DNA of 49,631 bases, from positions 1 to 49,631 of the forward strand of contig JACKAH010000009.1 of assembly GCA_020635175.1 (NCBI GenBank), given 5' to 3'. Positions 15,447 to 24,102 of the stretch are shown here, one piece after another. The translations under genes and the position numbers were made by a program. The DNA comes from Deltaproteobacteria bacterium (GTDB lineage: Bacteria > Bdellovibrionota_C > UBA2361 > J135). Within the stretch, counting starts at the first letter, position 1. Each line of letters starts with the position of its first letter. The notes beneath the pieces were generated by a model. That model made no database searches. It saw only the letters and a program-made list of their open reading frames with translations, and was not told where the DNA came from.

Positions 15447-15733
15447 TCCACCTAATATCAGTAGGACCTGACTTGACCCCTAAGGAGGTTTCTAAGCTTG
15501 CACGTAAGTACGCAATGACGGGTGGCGTAGAGTTTGGATTAAATCAGGAGTTAAGCGCTTTGGATTTAGAGAACTTAGCTCAGCTTTGGATGAAAGAATT
15601 AAGTGAATTAGATCTTGATCTGCATAGAAAGAAAACCTCGAATGCAGGCAGGATACTAGATCTTATTTCTGAATCAGTATTATGTCCTGCAGAACTACGA
15701 TTTCGTATTAGGGGTTTGCTTGAGAAAAATTAG
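15443..15733 (+). CDS. Small unknown protein between SCP2 and SufU genes
   Basis: A 96-residue soluble protein with no family I recognise. It starts with a strand-like IHLISVGPDLTP, then helices rich in Leu, Glu and Lys (KEVSKLARKYAM, SALDLENLAQLWMKEL), and a C-terminal RILDLISESVLCPAELRFRIRGLLEKN with one cysteine. Its ATG overlaps the SCP2 stop, and the SufU-like gene begins 21 bases after its stop, so three short genes form a tight operon. This suggests an accessory role in Fe-S assembly or in the SCP2 pathway, but nothing in the sequence identifies a reaction. Confidence 0.65.
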   Translation: MIHLISVGPDLTPKEVSKLARKYAMTGGVEFGLNQELSALDLENLAQLWMKELSELDLDLHRKKTSNAGRILDLISESVLCPAELRFRIRGLLEKN

Positions 15734-15754
15734 TATCTGTGGCAGTTTATCAAC

Positions 15755-16186
15755 ATGTTAGATGAGCTTTACCAAGAAATTATACTTGATCACCACAAGC
15801 ATCCACGTTGTCGTGGAAGTATTGCTGAACCAGATGCTCAGACGAAGGTCTTTAACCCTCTCTGTGGTGATGAAGTAACCGTGTATATAAAGGTAGATCA
15901 AGGTAAGATTTCTGACTTAAAATTTGAAGGGAAAGGTTGCTCAATTAGCCAGGCCTCCGCTTCAATTATGACTGAGCTTTGTCTTGGTAAAAGTTTAGAG
16001 CAGGTTTCTAATTTGCATCATGAGTTTGACCAGATGCTTAAAGGAGCGCTTGATGCGGAGAAGCATCCAGAGTTAGAAGATGCAGTTGCTCTTGAGGGGG
16101 TAAAAAACTTTCCAGCTAGGGTACGCTGCGCAATCATTGCTTGGGAAGCGCTACAAAACTCAATTGAAAGTTTGCCATCTAACTGA
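15755..16186 (+). CDS. sufU: SufU/IscU-type Fe-S cluster scaffold
   Basis: A 143-residue NifU_N domain. The ligand set of SufU is visible: PLCGDEVTV with Cys and Asp near residues 39-41, GKGCSISQASAS with Cys near 65, and RVRCAIIAWEAL with Cys near 127. The insertion between the second and third cysteines (GKSLEQVSNLHHEFDQML...) is the SufU hallmark absent from IscU. SufU scaffolds clusters or relays sulfur from SufS. No sufS, sufB, sufC or sufD is nearby. It is the third gene of the SCP2 mini-operon and its last 27 bases overlap the convergent saccharopine-dehydrogenase-like gene. Confidence 0.88.
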   Translation: MLDELYQEIILDHHKHPRCRGSIAEPDAQTKVFNPLCGDEVTVYIKVDQGKISDLKFEGKGCSISQASASIMTELCLGKSLEQVSNLHHEFDQMLKGALDAEKHPELEDAVALEGVKNFPARVRCAIIAWEALQNSIESLPSN

Positions 16187-17308
16187 TCTTGCAGCTAAAC
16201 GTTCAGTTATAAATTTTACAATATTTTGATCTTTTCCTAGTTCTTCTGGAGCAGACAAACCAACCTTTGTAAATTTGCCGTTTAAAATTGCTTCAGCTAC
16301 AGATGTGGCAGTATAGCCAGTTGTACGTGCCATTGAAGTGGTCTCAGTTTTTGAATCGTACTCATCGTAAAGTTCATAATGGAATATTTTGCTCTGTCCT
16401 TTAGATTCTCCCTCTACAATGATACGCATAACTGTAAAATCCTCTTCGGTTTTTTGTAATTTCCATAGAGGTAGTAAAAGCTTTGCAGTTAAATCAACCG
16501 GCGTTATCTGATGCTTGCCAATAATTAATGGCTCTGAGCTAAAATAGCCAATTTCTCTCAGAAGTTTAACCTTATCTAGATGGCCAGGGTAACGTAAAGT
16601 CTTCTCTGACATGTTCGTAGCTTTGATCGAATCAATCAGAGTCCTAAGCCCGTCTGTATTAAAGGCTTGCAGAGTGCCAATTTTATCGAATTCTAAATCT
16701 TCAGGCTCTGTTAAGGCTTGCTTTGAAACTAGCTCTCCATTTTCAACCAATCGAGCTGGACGCACGTATTCTTCAATCACATCAATAGGGGAGAAGACAG
16801 CACGATACTGAAAAATAGAATCTTCTGGTAGGGTTTCTAGCTTAGGTAGTCCGCCTACGTAGATCTTCACTGATTCGATCTGATCAAGTTGTTGAGCAGT
16901 GGAAGAGACCAGTATGTTGCTTAAACCAGGAGCAACTCCAGCATCGACGACTCCAATGACTTGATTGCTCAGCGCTAAGTTTTTCAAGTTCGTAGGATCT
17001 TCTGGGAAAAAAGCTATATCAACGAAATTTATCTTGGATTCGATAATAGTTTTACAGGCATTGTATCCTAAGAAGCCAGGTAGAGCGTTTATTACAAGAT
17101 CTGATTCAGCAATGGCAGTATTAATGTTTAAAACATTAGATAGGTCGGAGGTAATTGTTGTAATATTGTTGAACGTGTTCAGTTTAGCAAAATTATGCTC
17201 TGATATATCTACAATCTGAATCTGGTAGTTTTCCTTTGCTAGGTCAATCGCCATAGCTGTACCAACAACACCAGCACCTAAGATCGTTATGACCGTCTCG
17301 CTTTTCAT
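16160..17308 (-). CDS. Saccharopine dehydrogenase family NAD(P)-binding enzyme
   Basis: A 382-residue protein opening with a Rossmann fold, ITILGAGVVGTAMAIDLAKENYQIQIVDIS (GxGxxG). It contains DLVINALPGFLGYNACKTIIE and VVDAGVAPGLSNILVS, the landmarks of saccharopine-dehydrogenase/Lys9-like proteins. The late MARTTGYTATSVAEAILNGKFTKVGLSAPEELG is also typical (substrate-domain closure). These enzymes reductively couple amino acids with oxo-acids (lysine metabolism, carboxynorspermidine synthesis), and the exact substrate cannot be read from the sequence. No lysine-pathway genes are adjacent. It converges on and overlaps sufU by 27 bases. Start ATG at 17308. Confidence 0.82.
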   Translation of the reverse strand: MKSETVITILGAGVVGTAMAIDLAKENYQIQIVDISEHNFAKLNTFNNITTITSDLSNVLNINTAIAESDLVINALPGFLGYNACKTIIESKINFVDIAFFPEDPTNLKNLALSNQVIGVVDAGVAPGLSNILVSSTAQQLDQIESVKIYVGGLPKLETLPEDSIFQYRAVFSPIDVIEEYVRPARLVENGELVSKQALTEPEDLEFDKIGTLQAFNTDGLRTLIDSIKATNMSEKTLRYPGHLDKVKLLREIGYFSSEPLIIGKHQITPVDLTAKLLLPLWKLQKTEEDFTVMRIIVEGESKGQSKIFHYELYDEYDSKTETTSMARTTGYTATSVAEAILNGKFTKVGLSAPEELGKDQNIVKFITERLAARSVRWQTFN

Positions 17309-17352
17309 ATGCGAGATACTAGCAAATTCAAAGTTACTTTTAAAAGAGAAAG

Positions 17353-18282
17353 TTAATCTATCCGATTCGAAGTTTCTGCTACTGTATAGTGAAAACTTCC
17401 TCCCTCTAGCATCTTAATCTCTAAAATTGAGCCATCAGGATATGAACCCCCAGCATTTCCAAACCTAAAATGGGGCCTAAATCCATTGTTTATGCCATCA
17501 TATTTGCCTTCGGCGATCTCTTTGCCTTGCGGATTTATAATATTCACCTCTGCGACCTTGCCGATAAAGGAAGAGGGTAGTAGGACTACGAGTTTCCCAT
17601 CCTTTTCTGAAACTGGCTTCCAGACAAAGCCGTTTAGTACAGATTTATCAACGGAGATGGCTTCTTCCGACGCATTTACTTCTGCGCTCGGTGATGGATC
17701 TGCAATATTTTTTTGTTGAGCTATCTCTTTTAAAGGAGCTAAATGTTTGAGGTCAAAGTCCTGCATGACCTCCGGTGTTGCAGCTTGATTTACTTCAAAG
17801 CTATTTATAGCGTTTGATAAACTCCTTAATGCGCTTGTGTCACCGGAACTTTCAACTCTTTCTTTTGAAAGCAGTGTTGGATCTTGATCAAGTTGTGCCT
17901 TTCCAAAAGCATAGGCCTTAATCTCATTGTAGCTTTCCTCTGAGATTTTGTTTCTTCGATAGAAACCTCGTAGTAATTTGTTTGAGGCTTTAAGAACGGA
18001 GGCCTCTCCAAGGTTGCGCTTTGTTCTTCCAATTAGCTTTGTCAGTCTTTCTTCATATTTTTGTGCTAGCTCTGGATGATCTTTCTTTAAACGTCGATGT
18101 ATAATTGCTGCAAACATCTCTTCTTCGTTAACTCGTGAGAGAGGAGTCAGGTCTGCGGATGAAATCTCCTTTTTACGTTCAGCCCCAAGAACAAATGCGA
18201 TTGAGTCTTTTAATTCCGGTTCTGAGATCTGTGGTTGTGGAGTGTTTAGACTGTAACTCTTTGAAATATTTGATGTATTCAT
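17353..18282 (-). CDS. Unknown protein with C-terminal WKP-SEKDG module
   Basis: A 309-residue soluble protein without signal peptide. Residues 1-215 are helical and charged (AIIHRRLKKDHPELAQKYEERLTKL and similar), with no recognised family. From residue 219 comes a roughly 85-residue beta-rich module opening FVWKPVSEKDGKLVVLLP, then GKEIAEGKYDGINNGFRPHFRF and GGSYPDGSILEIKML. The same module ends the lipoprotein at 27307-28173. It ends 44 bases upstream of the saccharopine-dehydrogenase-like start in the same direction, and its own start is divergent from serA. The family and role are unknown; the module looks like a small beta-sandwich, perhaps a binding domain. Confidence 0.7.
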   Translation of the reverse strand: MNTSNISKSYSLNTPQPQISEPELKDSIAFVLGAERKKEISSADLTPLSRVNEEEMFAAIIHRRLKKDHPELAQKYEERLTKLIGRTKRNLGEASVLKASNKLLRGFYRRNKISEESYNEIKAYAFGKAQLDQDPTLLSKERVESSGDTSALRSLSNAINSFEVNQAATPEVMQDFDLKHLAPLKEIAQQKNIADPSPSAEVNASEEAISVDKSVLNGFVWKPVSEKDGKLVVLLPSSFIGKVAEVNIINPQGKEIAEGKYDGINNGFRPHFRFGNAGGSYPDGSILEIKMLEGGSFHYTVAETSNRID

Positions 18283-18399
18283 CTTAAAGCCCTGCTAGTT
18301 TTCACTGTTCAGTAAGTTAATCGATGAACTTAGAAATATGTTGCGTGAAATCTTGCTTCGATGGTTTATTGAAGCAAATTGAGAAAACAAGGATTGTTA

Positions 18400-19629
18400 A
18401 TGAATCAAGATGTTTCTTTTCCCCGGGATAAAATTAAGATTTTGCTATTAGAGGGGATTAGTCCAAGAGCTGTGCAATCATTTGAGGTTGCGGGATATTC
18501 GGTGCAGCAGGAAAGCTCAGCTTTGTCTGAGGATGAATTAGTTAAGAGGATAGAAGATGTTCATGTCTTAGGCATTAGATCTAAGACCACTGTCTCTGAG
18601 AAGGTCCTAGATGCTGCAAATAAACTTTTGTCTGTCGGATGTTTTTGTATTGGAACTAACCAAGTGCGTCTAGGCCAAGCTGAGCTAGCAGGTATTCCAG
18701 TCTTTAATGCTCCTTTTGCTAACACTAGAAGTGTTGCAGAACTTACGATGGCCGAGATTGTAATGTTATCTCGTCGTGCTTCTTGGAGAAGTAAATTGCT
18801 GCATGAAGGAGTTTGGCAAAAATCAGCAAAGAATAGCTATGAAGTTAGAACAAAAACTCTTGGTATTGTTGGTTATGGTCATATTGGGCAACAGGTTGGA
18901 ATTTTAGCTGAATCTTTCGGTATGAATGTAGTTTTTTATGACATTATTAAAAAACTACCCTTAGGAAATTCGACTAGCTTGGCAAGTCTCGATGAACTTT
19001 TGGAGATTTCTGATTTTGTAACTTTGCATGTTCCTGAAACTCCAATTACTAAAGAGATGATTGGTGCTGAGCAATTGCAGCGAATGAAGCAGGGCTCTTA
19101 TCTTTTAAATCTCTCAAGAGGAAGTGTCGTTCAGATTGAGCCTCTAGTAGAAGCCTTAAGGTCAAAACATCTGGCTGGTGCTGCTCTCGATGTTTATCCG
19201 GTTGAGCCTAAGTCTAACGATGAGAAGTTCGTAAGTGACCTGTGTGGTTTAGAGAATGTTATCCTTACCCCACATATAGGAGGCAGCACGCTTGAGGCTC
19301 AAGAGAATATAGGGCTAGAGGTTAGCTCTGCTTTGCTAGATTTTCTAGAGAACGGAAGCACTGTCGGTGCCGTTAACTTTCCGAAGATCAGGCTTCCCCT
19401 TGTTGATGGGGTTCATCGTGTATTGAATGTGCATAAGAACGTGCCAGGTGTTCTCGGAAGTATCAACCAAATCATGTCCGAAATTGGAGCCAATATTCGA
19501 GCTCAATACCTTGATACCAGTTCGGATATTGGCTACCTGATAATGGACGTTGATATGGACGTTTCAAAAGAGGTGAAAGAGAAGATTAACTTGTTGCCTG
19601 CGACAATTCGAACACGACTGCTTTATTAG
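18400..19629 (+). CDS. serA: D-3-phosphoglycerate dehydrogenase with ACT domain
   Basis: The start is the ATG at 18400 with AAGGA seven bases upstream, giving 409 residues; the in-frame TTG at 18379 has no such site. The Rossmann nucleotide domain shows LGIVGYGHIGQQVGILAESFGM near residue 154, and the catalytic residues are recognisable (Arg in NLSRGSVV, Glu in DVYPVEP, His in LTPHIGGST). The last 80 residues form an ACT regulatory domain (NVPGVLGSINQIMSEIGANIRAQYL), as in E. coli-type SerA inhibited by serine. It catalyses the first step of serine synthesis, and this class can also reduce 2-oxoglutarate to D-2-hydroxyglutarate. It converges on the downstream lipoprotein gene with 15 bases between stops. 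Confidence 0.93.
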   Translation: MNQDVSFPRDKIKILLLEGISPRAVQSFEVAGYSVQQESSALSEDELVKRIEDVHVLGIRSKTTVSEKVLDAANKLLSVGCFCIGTNQVRLGQAELAGIPVFNAPFANTRSVAELTMAEIVMLSRRASWRSKLLHEGVWQKSAKNSYEVRTKTLGIVGYGHIGQQVGILAESFGMNVVFYDIIKKLPLGNSTSLASLDELLEISDFVTLHVPETPITKEMIGAEQLQRMKQGSYLLNLSRGSVVQIEPLVEALRSKHLAGAALDVYPVEPKSNDEKFVSDLCGLENVILTPHIGGSTLEAQENIGLEVSSALLDFLENGSTVGAVNFPKIRLPLVDGVHRVLNVHKNVPGVLGSINQIMSEIGANIRAQYLDTSSDIGYLIMDVDMDVSKEVKEKINLLPATIRTRLLY

Positions 19630-19644
19630 CAGCCCTGCTAGCTT

Positions 19645-21135
19645 TTATTCGAGTCCAGTTCTGAGAAGCTCTATCTCAATCTCAGCTTGTTCTTCTGTCG
19701 GAACTTCGTAAGTTCTATCGTCAGGGTGGATATTTTGACCATGCTGAAGTCCCTGTCTGGCTATTCTCCATAGTCCAAAATAGTTTAGATTTTTCTCTAA
19801 AGCAGTCGTTATCAAATTTTTAGTTTGCTCAATCGATACTCCTGCTTGCTTTTCGCCAGCGAACTTATAGCTTGCTCCATCTAGGGTGTATCCATCTCCT
19901 TGCTCAAGTTTTGCCAGATCGGGCGTTTCATGAAGTTCCTTGATATCTCCAAATGAATCGTCTTCGTTTCCAGGGTAACATTTAGGACATGGGTTTCGAA
20001 CGAACTGTACTAAATTGCCCAAAACCTCTTCTGCGATATCACGCATCGCTTGATAAGATCTGTTATCTAAATTGTCCTCAAGCATTACTGCTGCATAATT
20101 TACATTACGTACATTAAGTGAGCTGTTTAGTTCGAAAATTGGTCGTACCTCCTTAACTAGGTTTCTGAATGCTTCTCTAGTCGCTGGGTTAAACTTAATC
20201 AAATTGCGAAACTCTTTAGGTTCTATTCTATTAAATGAAGTGCTAATCGGTGTTCGATCGTAATTTCTCATGGTAGGTCCATTAGTTAAGTACAACAAAA
20301 GGTGTACATTCCTACCATCAACGTTTAAACGTCTTATAACTGACGAAAGATATGAAAAATCCTTTCTAAATGTTCCATCTGTTAGGACTGCTAAGAATAC
20401 ATTTTCAATCTCAGCCTTCAAAAGTATTTCAATTTGAGCCTCGACTGTTTGTCTTGCCCTAGGGTGCATTAAGTAAAGCATGGAGTATCCGCGCGCCTGC
20501 CCGCTAACCCTTGTAAGTGAATTTACAGTGTCATTCGTGCCATCAAAGGAGAAGGTTGCAGAGCTTTCGATCTTTGGCTTTCTAATCTGAACAGAGGTAG
20601 CCCTTGCTCCGAAGATTCTATCAGACTGGCCTGTTGATTTTCTTTGAGAGTCTGACTGTTCGCTAGTGTTAAGGTTGCCTAACTCCTGAAAAATTCCCTG
20701 ATCGTTACTTGCTTGCTCTGTTGCCTCGCTTAATTTTGCTTCAGCTTTTGCCGCTTCTTTATTCGCTTTATCGACTTCTTTTGCTAGTTTTGCAGCAGTA
20801 ATTAGCTCTTCCTCATCTACCGAGCTTTCTGAAGATTCATCTTTTGGCTTAGTTGGCGGCGGAATAAATGTAATGTCAGCAACTAATGGCTTTTTTTTAT
20901 TCTCAGCAGAAGCGCTAGTGTTAGTTTGCGGAATTTCAGCAAAGATAAATTCAGTTTTTGGATTGTTATTGAGCTTTGCTTTACCTTGAACTTCTTTGGG
21001 TTCCTTGGTTTGAAGGTTTTTTGTCAGAGTTGTGCTTGTAGATTTAGGCTCTTGTTTTGCCTCATCTTTCTTGGATTTTGTACAGCTGCTCAGTGCGATG
21101 ACGAGAGCAATTAAAAAAACAAATCGTTTCAACAT
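19645..21135 (-). CDS. Predicted lipoprotein with possible TIM-barrel-like domain
   Basis: A 496-residue lipoprotein: LKRFVFLIALVIALSSC with lipobox LSSC near residue 18. Residues 20-170 are low-complexity, rich in Lys, Glu, Ala, Ser and Thr with a coiled-coil stretch (LAKEVDKANKEAAKAEAKL), probably a spacer to the periplasm or surface. Residues 190-480 are folded: alternating helix and strand units such as VFLAVLTDGTFRKDFSYLSSVI, VHLLLYLTNG and VNYAAVMLEDNLDN resemble a TIM-barrel hydrolase scaffold. A CPKC pair is near residue 375. No family was recognised. The GlcD-type gene ends exactly at its start (shared base 21135), so the two are in one operon on the minus strand with glyS upstream. 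Confidence 0.7.
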   Translation of the reverse strand: MLKRFVFLIALVIALSSCTKSKKDEAKQEPKSTSTTLTKNLQTKEPKEVQGKAKLNNNPKTEFIFAEIPQTNTSASAENKKKPLVADITFIPPPTKPKDESSESSVDEEELITAAKLAKEVDKANKEAAKAEAKLSEATEQASNDQGIFQELGNLNTSEQSDSQRKSTGQSDRIFGARATSVQIRKPKIESSATFSFDGTNDTVNSLTRVSGQARGYSMLYLMHPRARQTVEAQIEILLKAEIENVFLAVLTDGTFRKDFSYLSSVIRRLNVDGRNVHLLLYLTNGPTMRNYDRTPISTSFNRIEPKEFRNLIKFNPATREAFRNLVKEVRPIFELNSSLNVRNVNYAAVMLEDNLDNRSYQAMRDIAEEVLGNLVQFVRNPCPKCYPGNEDDSFGDIKELHETPDLAKLEQGDGYTLDGASYKFAGEKQAGVSIEQTKNLITTALEKNLNYFGLWRIARQGLQHGQNIHPDDRTYEVPTEEQAEIEIELLRTGLE

Positions 21136-22520
21136 TATTTAATATCGAAAATTTTTCCAGGATTTAGGATCCCATTTGGATCAAACACTTTCTTTATCTT
21201 TCTCATTAACTCAATTTCTTCGTTGGTTCTAGAATAGTGTAACTGGGCTTTTTTGAGAAGACCAATGCCATGCTCGGCTGAGATACTTCCCTGAAATGAT
21301 TGAACAAGTTGAAACAGCTCGGTATCAAGCTCTTTGGCTAAGGTTAGAAAATCATCAATTTTCATCTGGCCTGGTTTGAGCGTGTTAACATGAAGATTTC
21401 CATCCCCTATATGTCCGAAGACAATTGTCTCAAAATTTGAATACTCTTTAGCCAGAAGTTGATCGAGGGAAGCGACGAAATTCGGAATCGCAGATATTGG
21501 CACTGCGACATCATTTTTGTGTGGTACTTCGTGTGCAGCAAGTGTTTCGCTTATTCTCTCACGATAAGCCCAAAAATCTTTATACTGCTTTGAGTTCTGG
21601 CTAACGACAGCATCCCTTATGATTTCATCGGAAAGAAGTTTTTGAAAGAAATCATCTACTATCTGTTCCTGCTCACTAATAGATTCAATTTCTACGAGAC
21701 CGTAGGCAGGGTATGTCTCTGAAAATGGATTACTCAGATCTGTATGCTTCAAGACAAGCTTAAGACATCGATCTGTAAAGCATTCAAAAGCAGAGATTGT
21801 AAAAGGTGTTTCTCTAAAAGCAGCGTATAATTCAACTATATGCTGAAGGCTCGAGCATCCAAACAATATTACAGCTGGATTCTTGGGCGGTGTAGTAAGC
21901 TTCATTGTTGCTTCTACTACTATCCCCAAAGTTCCTTCAGAGCCTATAAAAAGAGATCTCAGATCATATCCAGTCTGATTTTTGTAAAGACTGCCATTTA
22001 GATTAAGCGTTGTGCCGTCAGCCAGGATTACTTTTAGTCCAAGAATCCAAGAGTGAGTGCTGCCATATCTAATGACTCTAACACCACCTGCATTCGTAGC
22101 TATATTGCCACCAATATGAGAGGAGCCTTTTGGAGCAAGATCGACTGGATAGTAAAATCCATTTTCTAACGCTGCTTGTTGAATCTTTTCTGTTACAACC
22201 CCTGCTTGGCAGGTAATTGTTCGATCGATCTTGTTTACTTCGATTATTTTATTAAGCTTCTCAAGGGAGAGCACTACTTCTTTGTCTGTTGCGTAAGCGG
22301 CACCGGAATAGCCTGTTCTACCACCTGATGGGACGATCGAAATCTTATTTTCATTGCAGTAGGATAATATCTCTTTTATCTGCTGCTCATCTTTTGGTAG
22401 TAGAATACAGCTAGGGTTTGCCGTGAATTCCTTAGAATGATCTTTGCCATAAAATTGAAGCTCACTTGACTCTGTAAGTACTGAGTCAGCGCCAAGCAAT
22501 TTTTTAAAATGCTCAATCAT
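21135..22520 (-). CDS. FAD-linked oxidase of the GlcD / D-2-hydroxyglutarate dehydrogenase type
   Basis: A 461-residue PCMH-type flavoprotein. The FAD-binding half shows SIVPSGGRTGYSGAA near residue 57, the pyrophosphate loop PVDLAPKGSSHIGGNIATNAGG near 122, and GSEGTLGIVVEATMKL near 193. The C-terminal cap has VFGHIGDGNLHVN near 365 with the metal-binding HIGDGNLH, and SISAEHGIGLLKK near 412. Family members oxidise glycolate, D-lactate or D-2-hydroxyglutarate and pass electrons to quinone or ETF. It overlaps the glyS stop and abuts the lipoprotein start. serA lies within 3 kb, which makes D-2-hydroxyglutarate an attractive candidate substrate, but this is inference from neighbourhood only. 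Confidence 0.87.
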   Translation of the reverse strand: MIEHFKKLLGADSVLTESSELQFYGKDHSKEFTANPSCILLPKDEQQIKEILSYCNENKISIVPSGGRTGYSGAAYATDKEVVLSLEKLNKIIEVNKIDRTITCQAGVVTEKIQQAALENGFYYPVDLAPKGSSHIGGNIATNAGGVRVIRYGSTHSWILGLKVILADGTTLNLNGSLYKNQTGYDLRSLFIGSEGTLGIVVEATMKLTTPPKNPAVILFGCSSLQHIVELYAAFRETPFTISAFECFTDRCLKLVLKHTDLSNPFSETYPAYGLVEIESISEQEQIVDDFFQKLLSDEIIRDAVVSQNSKQYKDFWAYRERISETLAAHEVPHKNDVAVPISAIPNFVASLDQLLAKEYSNFETIVFGHIGDGNLHVNTLKPGQMKIDDFLTLAKELDTELFQLVQSFQGSISAEHGIGLLKKAQLHYSRTNEEIELMRKIKKVFDPNGILNPGKIFDIK

Positions 22521-24037
22521 TATGCCGCTTGTAGGCGTTTAGTTACTGTATTCAATGCGTCGTCTATACTGATTCTTTCCTGCGCTGTTGTATCTCTGTC
22601 TCTAATCGTGACAGTGCTGTCATCTTTAGTCTGGTGATCGACAGTTATACAATACGGAGTTCCAGCTTCATCATGTCTAGCATAGCGTTTTCCAATTGAA
22701 TGCTGCTCGTCATAGCTTGCATTGATTCCAGCTTTAAAGAATTTATCAACTATCTCTCGACCGATATCAGGTAATCCATCCTTTTTCACAAGCGGTAAGA
22801 TTGCTGCTTTGATAGGGGAGAGGCGTGGGTGCAGCTTTAAGACAAGTCTTGTCTTTTCAGCGCCACTCGCATCACTGCCTGTTTCTTCGGTAAATGCATC
22901 AAGCAGGTAACACAGCACACCTCTTGTTAGTCCTGCAGCAGGCTCAATAACGTATGGCACATAACGCCATCCGTTTTTTCCTGTCTTAGGATCGGCTTTA
23001 GATTGATCAAAATAACTTAACTTAGCTCCTGAATGTTCAGAATGCTTCTTTAGATCGTAATCTGTGCGTGAAGCCACTCCCTCAAGTTCATCCCATCCCC
23101 AAGGGTACTTATACTCTATGTCATAACAGTCAGATGCGTAGTGTGCTAGTTCATCTTCATCGTGCTGTCGAAGTTTGAAAGCATCTTTGTTGTTTGCATA
23201 GCGTTGCCACCAGCTAAGCCTTAGATTGCACCATTTTTCGAGCCATTCAGCTTCGGTACCAGGTTCAACAAAGAACTCCATCTCCATCTGTTCAAATTCA
23301 CATGAACGAAAGATGAAGTGTTCAACTGTAACCTCGTTTCTAAATGATTTTCCCTGCTGTGCAATTCCAAAAGGAACTTTCATTGACATTGTTTGCTGGC
23401 AATTTAAGAACTGAACGAACATGGCTTGGGCTGTTTCAGGTCGCAAATAAACTGCACTTTCAGCAATGTTTTCCTCAATTATTTCTCGAAGCTCTTTTTT
23501 GGTGAGATTATTTTTGCCATGAAGTGTCTGGACTACTTTCTCAATCGGGTCTACGGGCCCAAGGGATGTACGAAACATTAAGTTAAACTGACGTTCATCA
23601 GAGTAGTCGGGGCTTCCACAGTTAGGGCAAAGGTAACCAGCTTCGGGAACAAGACCGGAAAGCTTTTCACCTTTCTCTTTGCCACCTTTCTTGTAATTAA
23701 CTTCAGTTCCTGCTTCTGCCTGTGGTGCTTTGTCTGCACGGAAGCGTTCTTTACAGTTATGACAGTCGACTAATGGATCAGAGAACCCAGCAAGGTGTCC
23801 ACTTGCTCTCCAAACATTTGGGTGCATGATAATAGATGCGTCAATTCCGATTACATCTTCACGCTCATGGACCATTGCTCTCCACCATTCGGATGCAACG
23901 TTACGTTTTAGTTCTACCCCAAGAGGACCGTAATCATACGCGCTTCTCAGTCCACCGTAGATTTCGCTACTTTGAAATATGAAACCTCTTTGCTTACAAA
24001 GAGAGATGAGTTTCTGCATTTTGTCCGATTCCGCCAA
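22520..24037 (-). CDS. glyS: Glycyl-tRNA synthetase, class IIA dimeric type
   Basis: A 505-residue homodimeric (eukaryote/Gram-positive-like) glycyl-tRNA synthetase. Motifs are clear: GFIFQSSEIYGGLRSAYDYGPLG at the N-terminus, CHNCKERFRAD and CPNCGSPDY zinc pairs, motif 2 FRNEVTVEHFIFRSCEFEQMEMEFF near residue 230, motif 3 PYVIEPAAGLTRGVLCYLLDAF near 355, and the C-terminal anticodon-binding domain (KAAILPLVKKDGL ... YCITVDHQTKDDSTVTIRDRDT). I accept the TTG start at 24037 because GGAG lies seven bases upstream. The ATG at 24019 is the alternative. The downstream FAD oxidase starts at the stop codon. Using this form rather than alpha2beta2 GlyQ+GlyS is a lineage marker. Confidence 0.95.
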   Translation of the reverse strand: MAESDKMQKLISLCKQRGFIFQSSEIYGGLRSAYDYGPLGVELKRNVASEWWRAMVHEREDVIGIDASIIMHPNVWRASGHLAGFSDPLVDCHNCKERFRADKAPQAEAGTEVNYKKGGKEKGEKLSGLVPEAGYLCPNCGSPDYSDERQFNLMFRTSLGPVDPIEKVVQTLHGKNNLTKKELREIIEENIAESAVYLRPETAQAMFVQFLNCQQTMSMKVPFGIAQQGKSFRNEVTVEHFIFRSCEFEQMEMEFFVEPGTEAEWLEKWCNLRLSWWQRYANNKDAFKLRQHDEDELAHYASDCYDIEYKYPWGWDELEGVASRTDYDLKKHSEHSGAKLSYFDQSKADPKTGKNGWRYVPYVIEPAAGLTRGVLCYLLDAFTEETGSDASGAEKTRLVLKLHPRLSPIKAAILPLVKKDGLPDIGREIVDKFFKAGINASYDEQHSIGKRYARHDEAGTPYCITVDHQTKDDSTVTIRDRDTTAQERISIDDALNTVTKRLQAA

Positions 24038-24102
24038 TGTCTAGCTCCAGAGAAAAAGTCCAAATATATCGTATCTGCTTGAATTAAAGATAGCAATATG
24101 AT

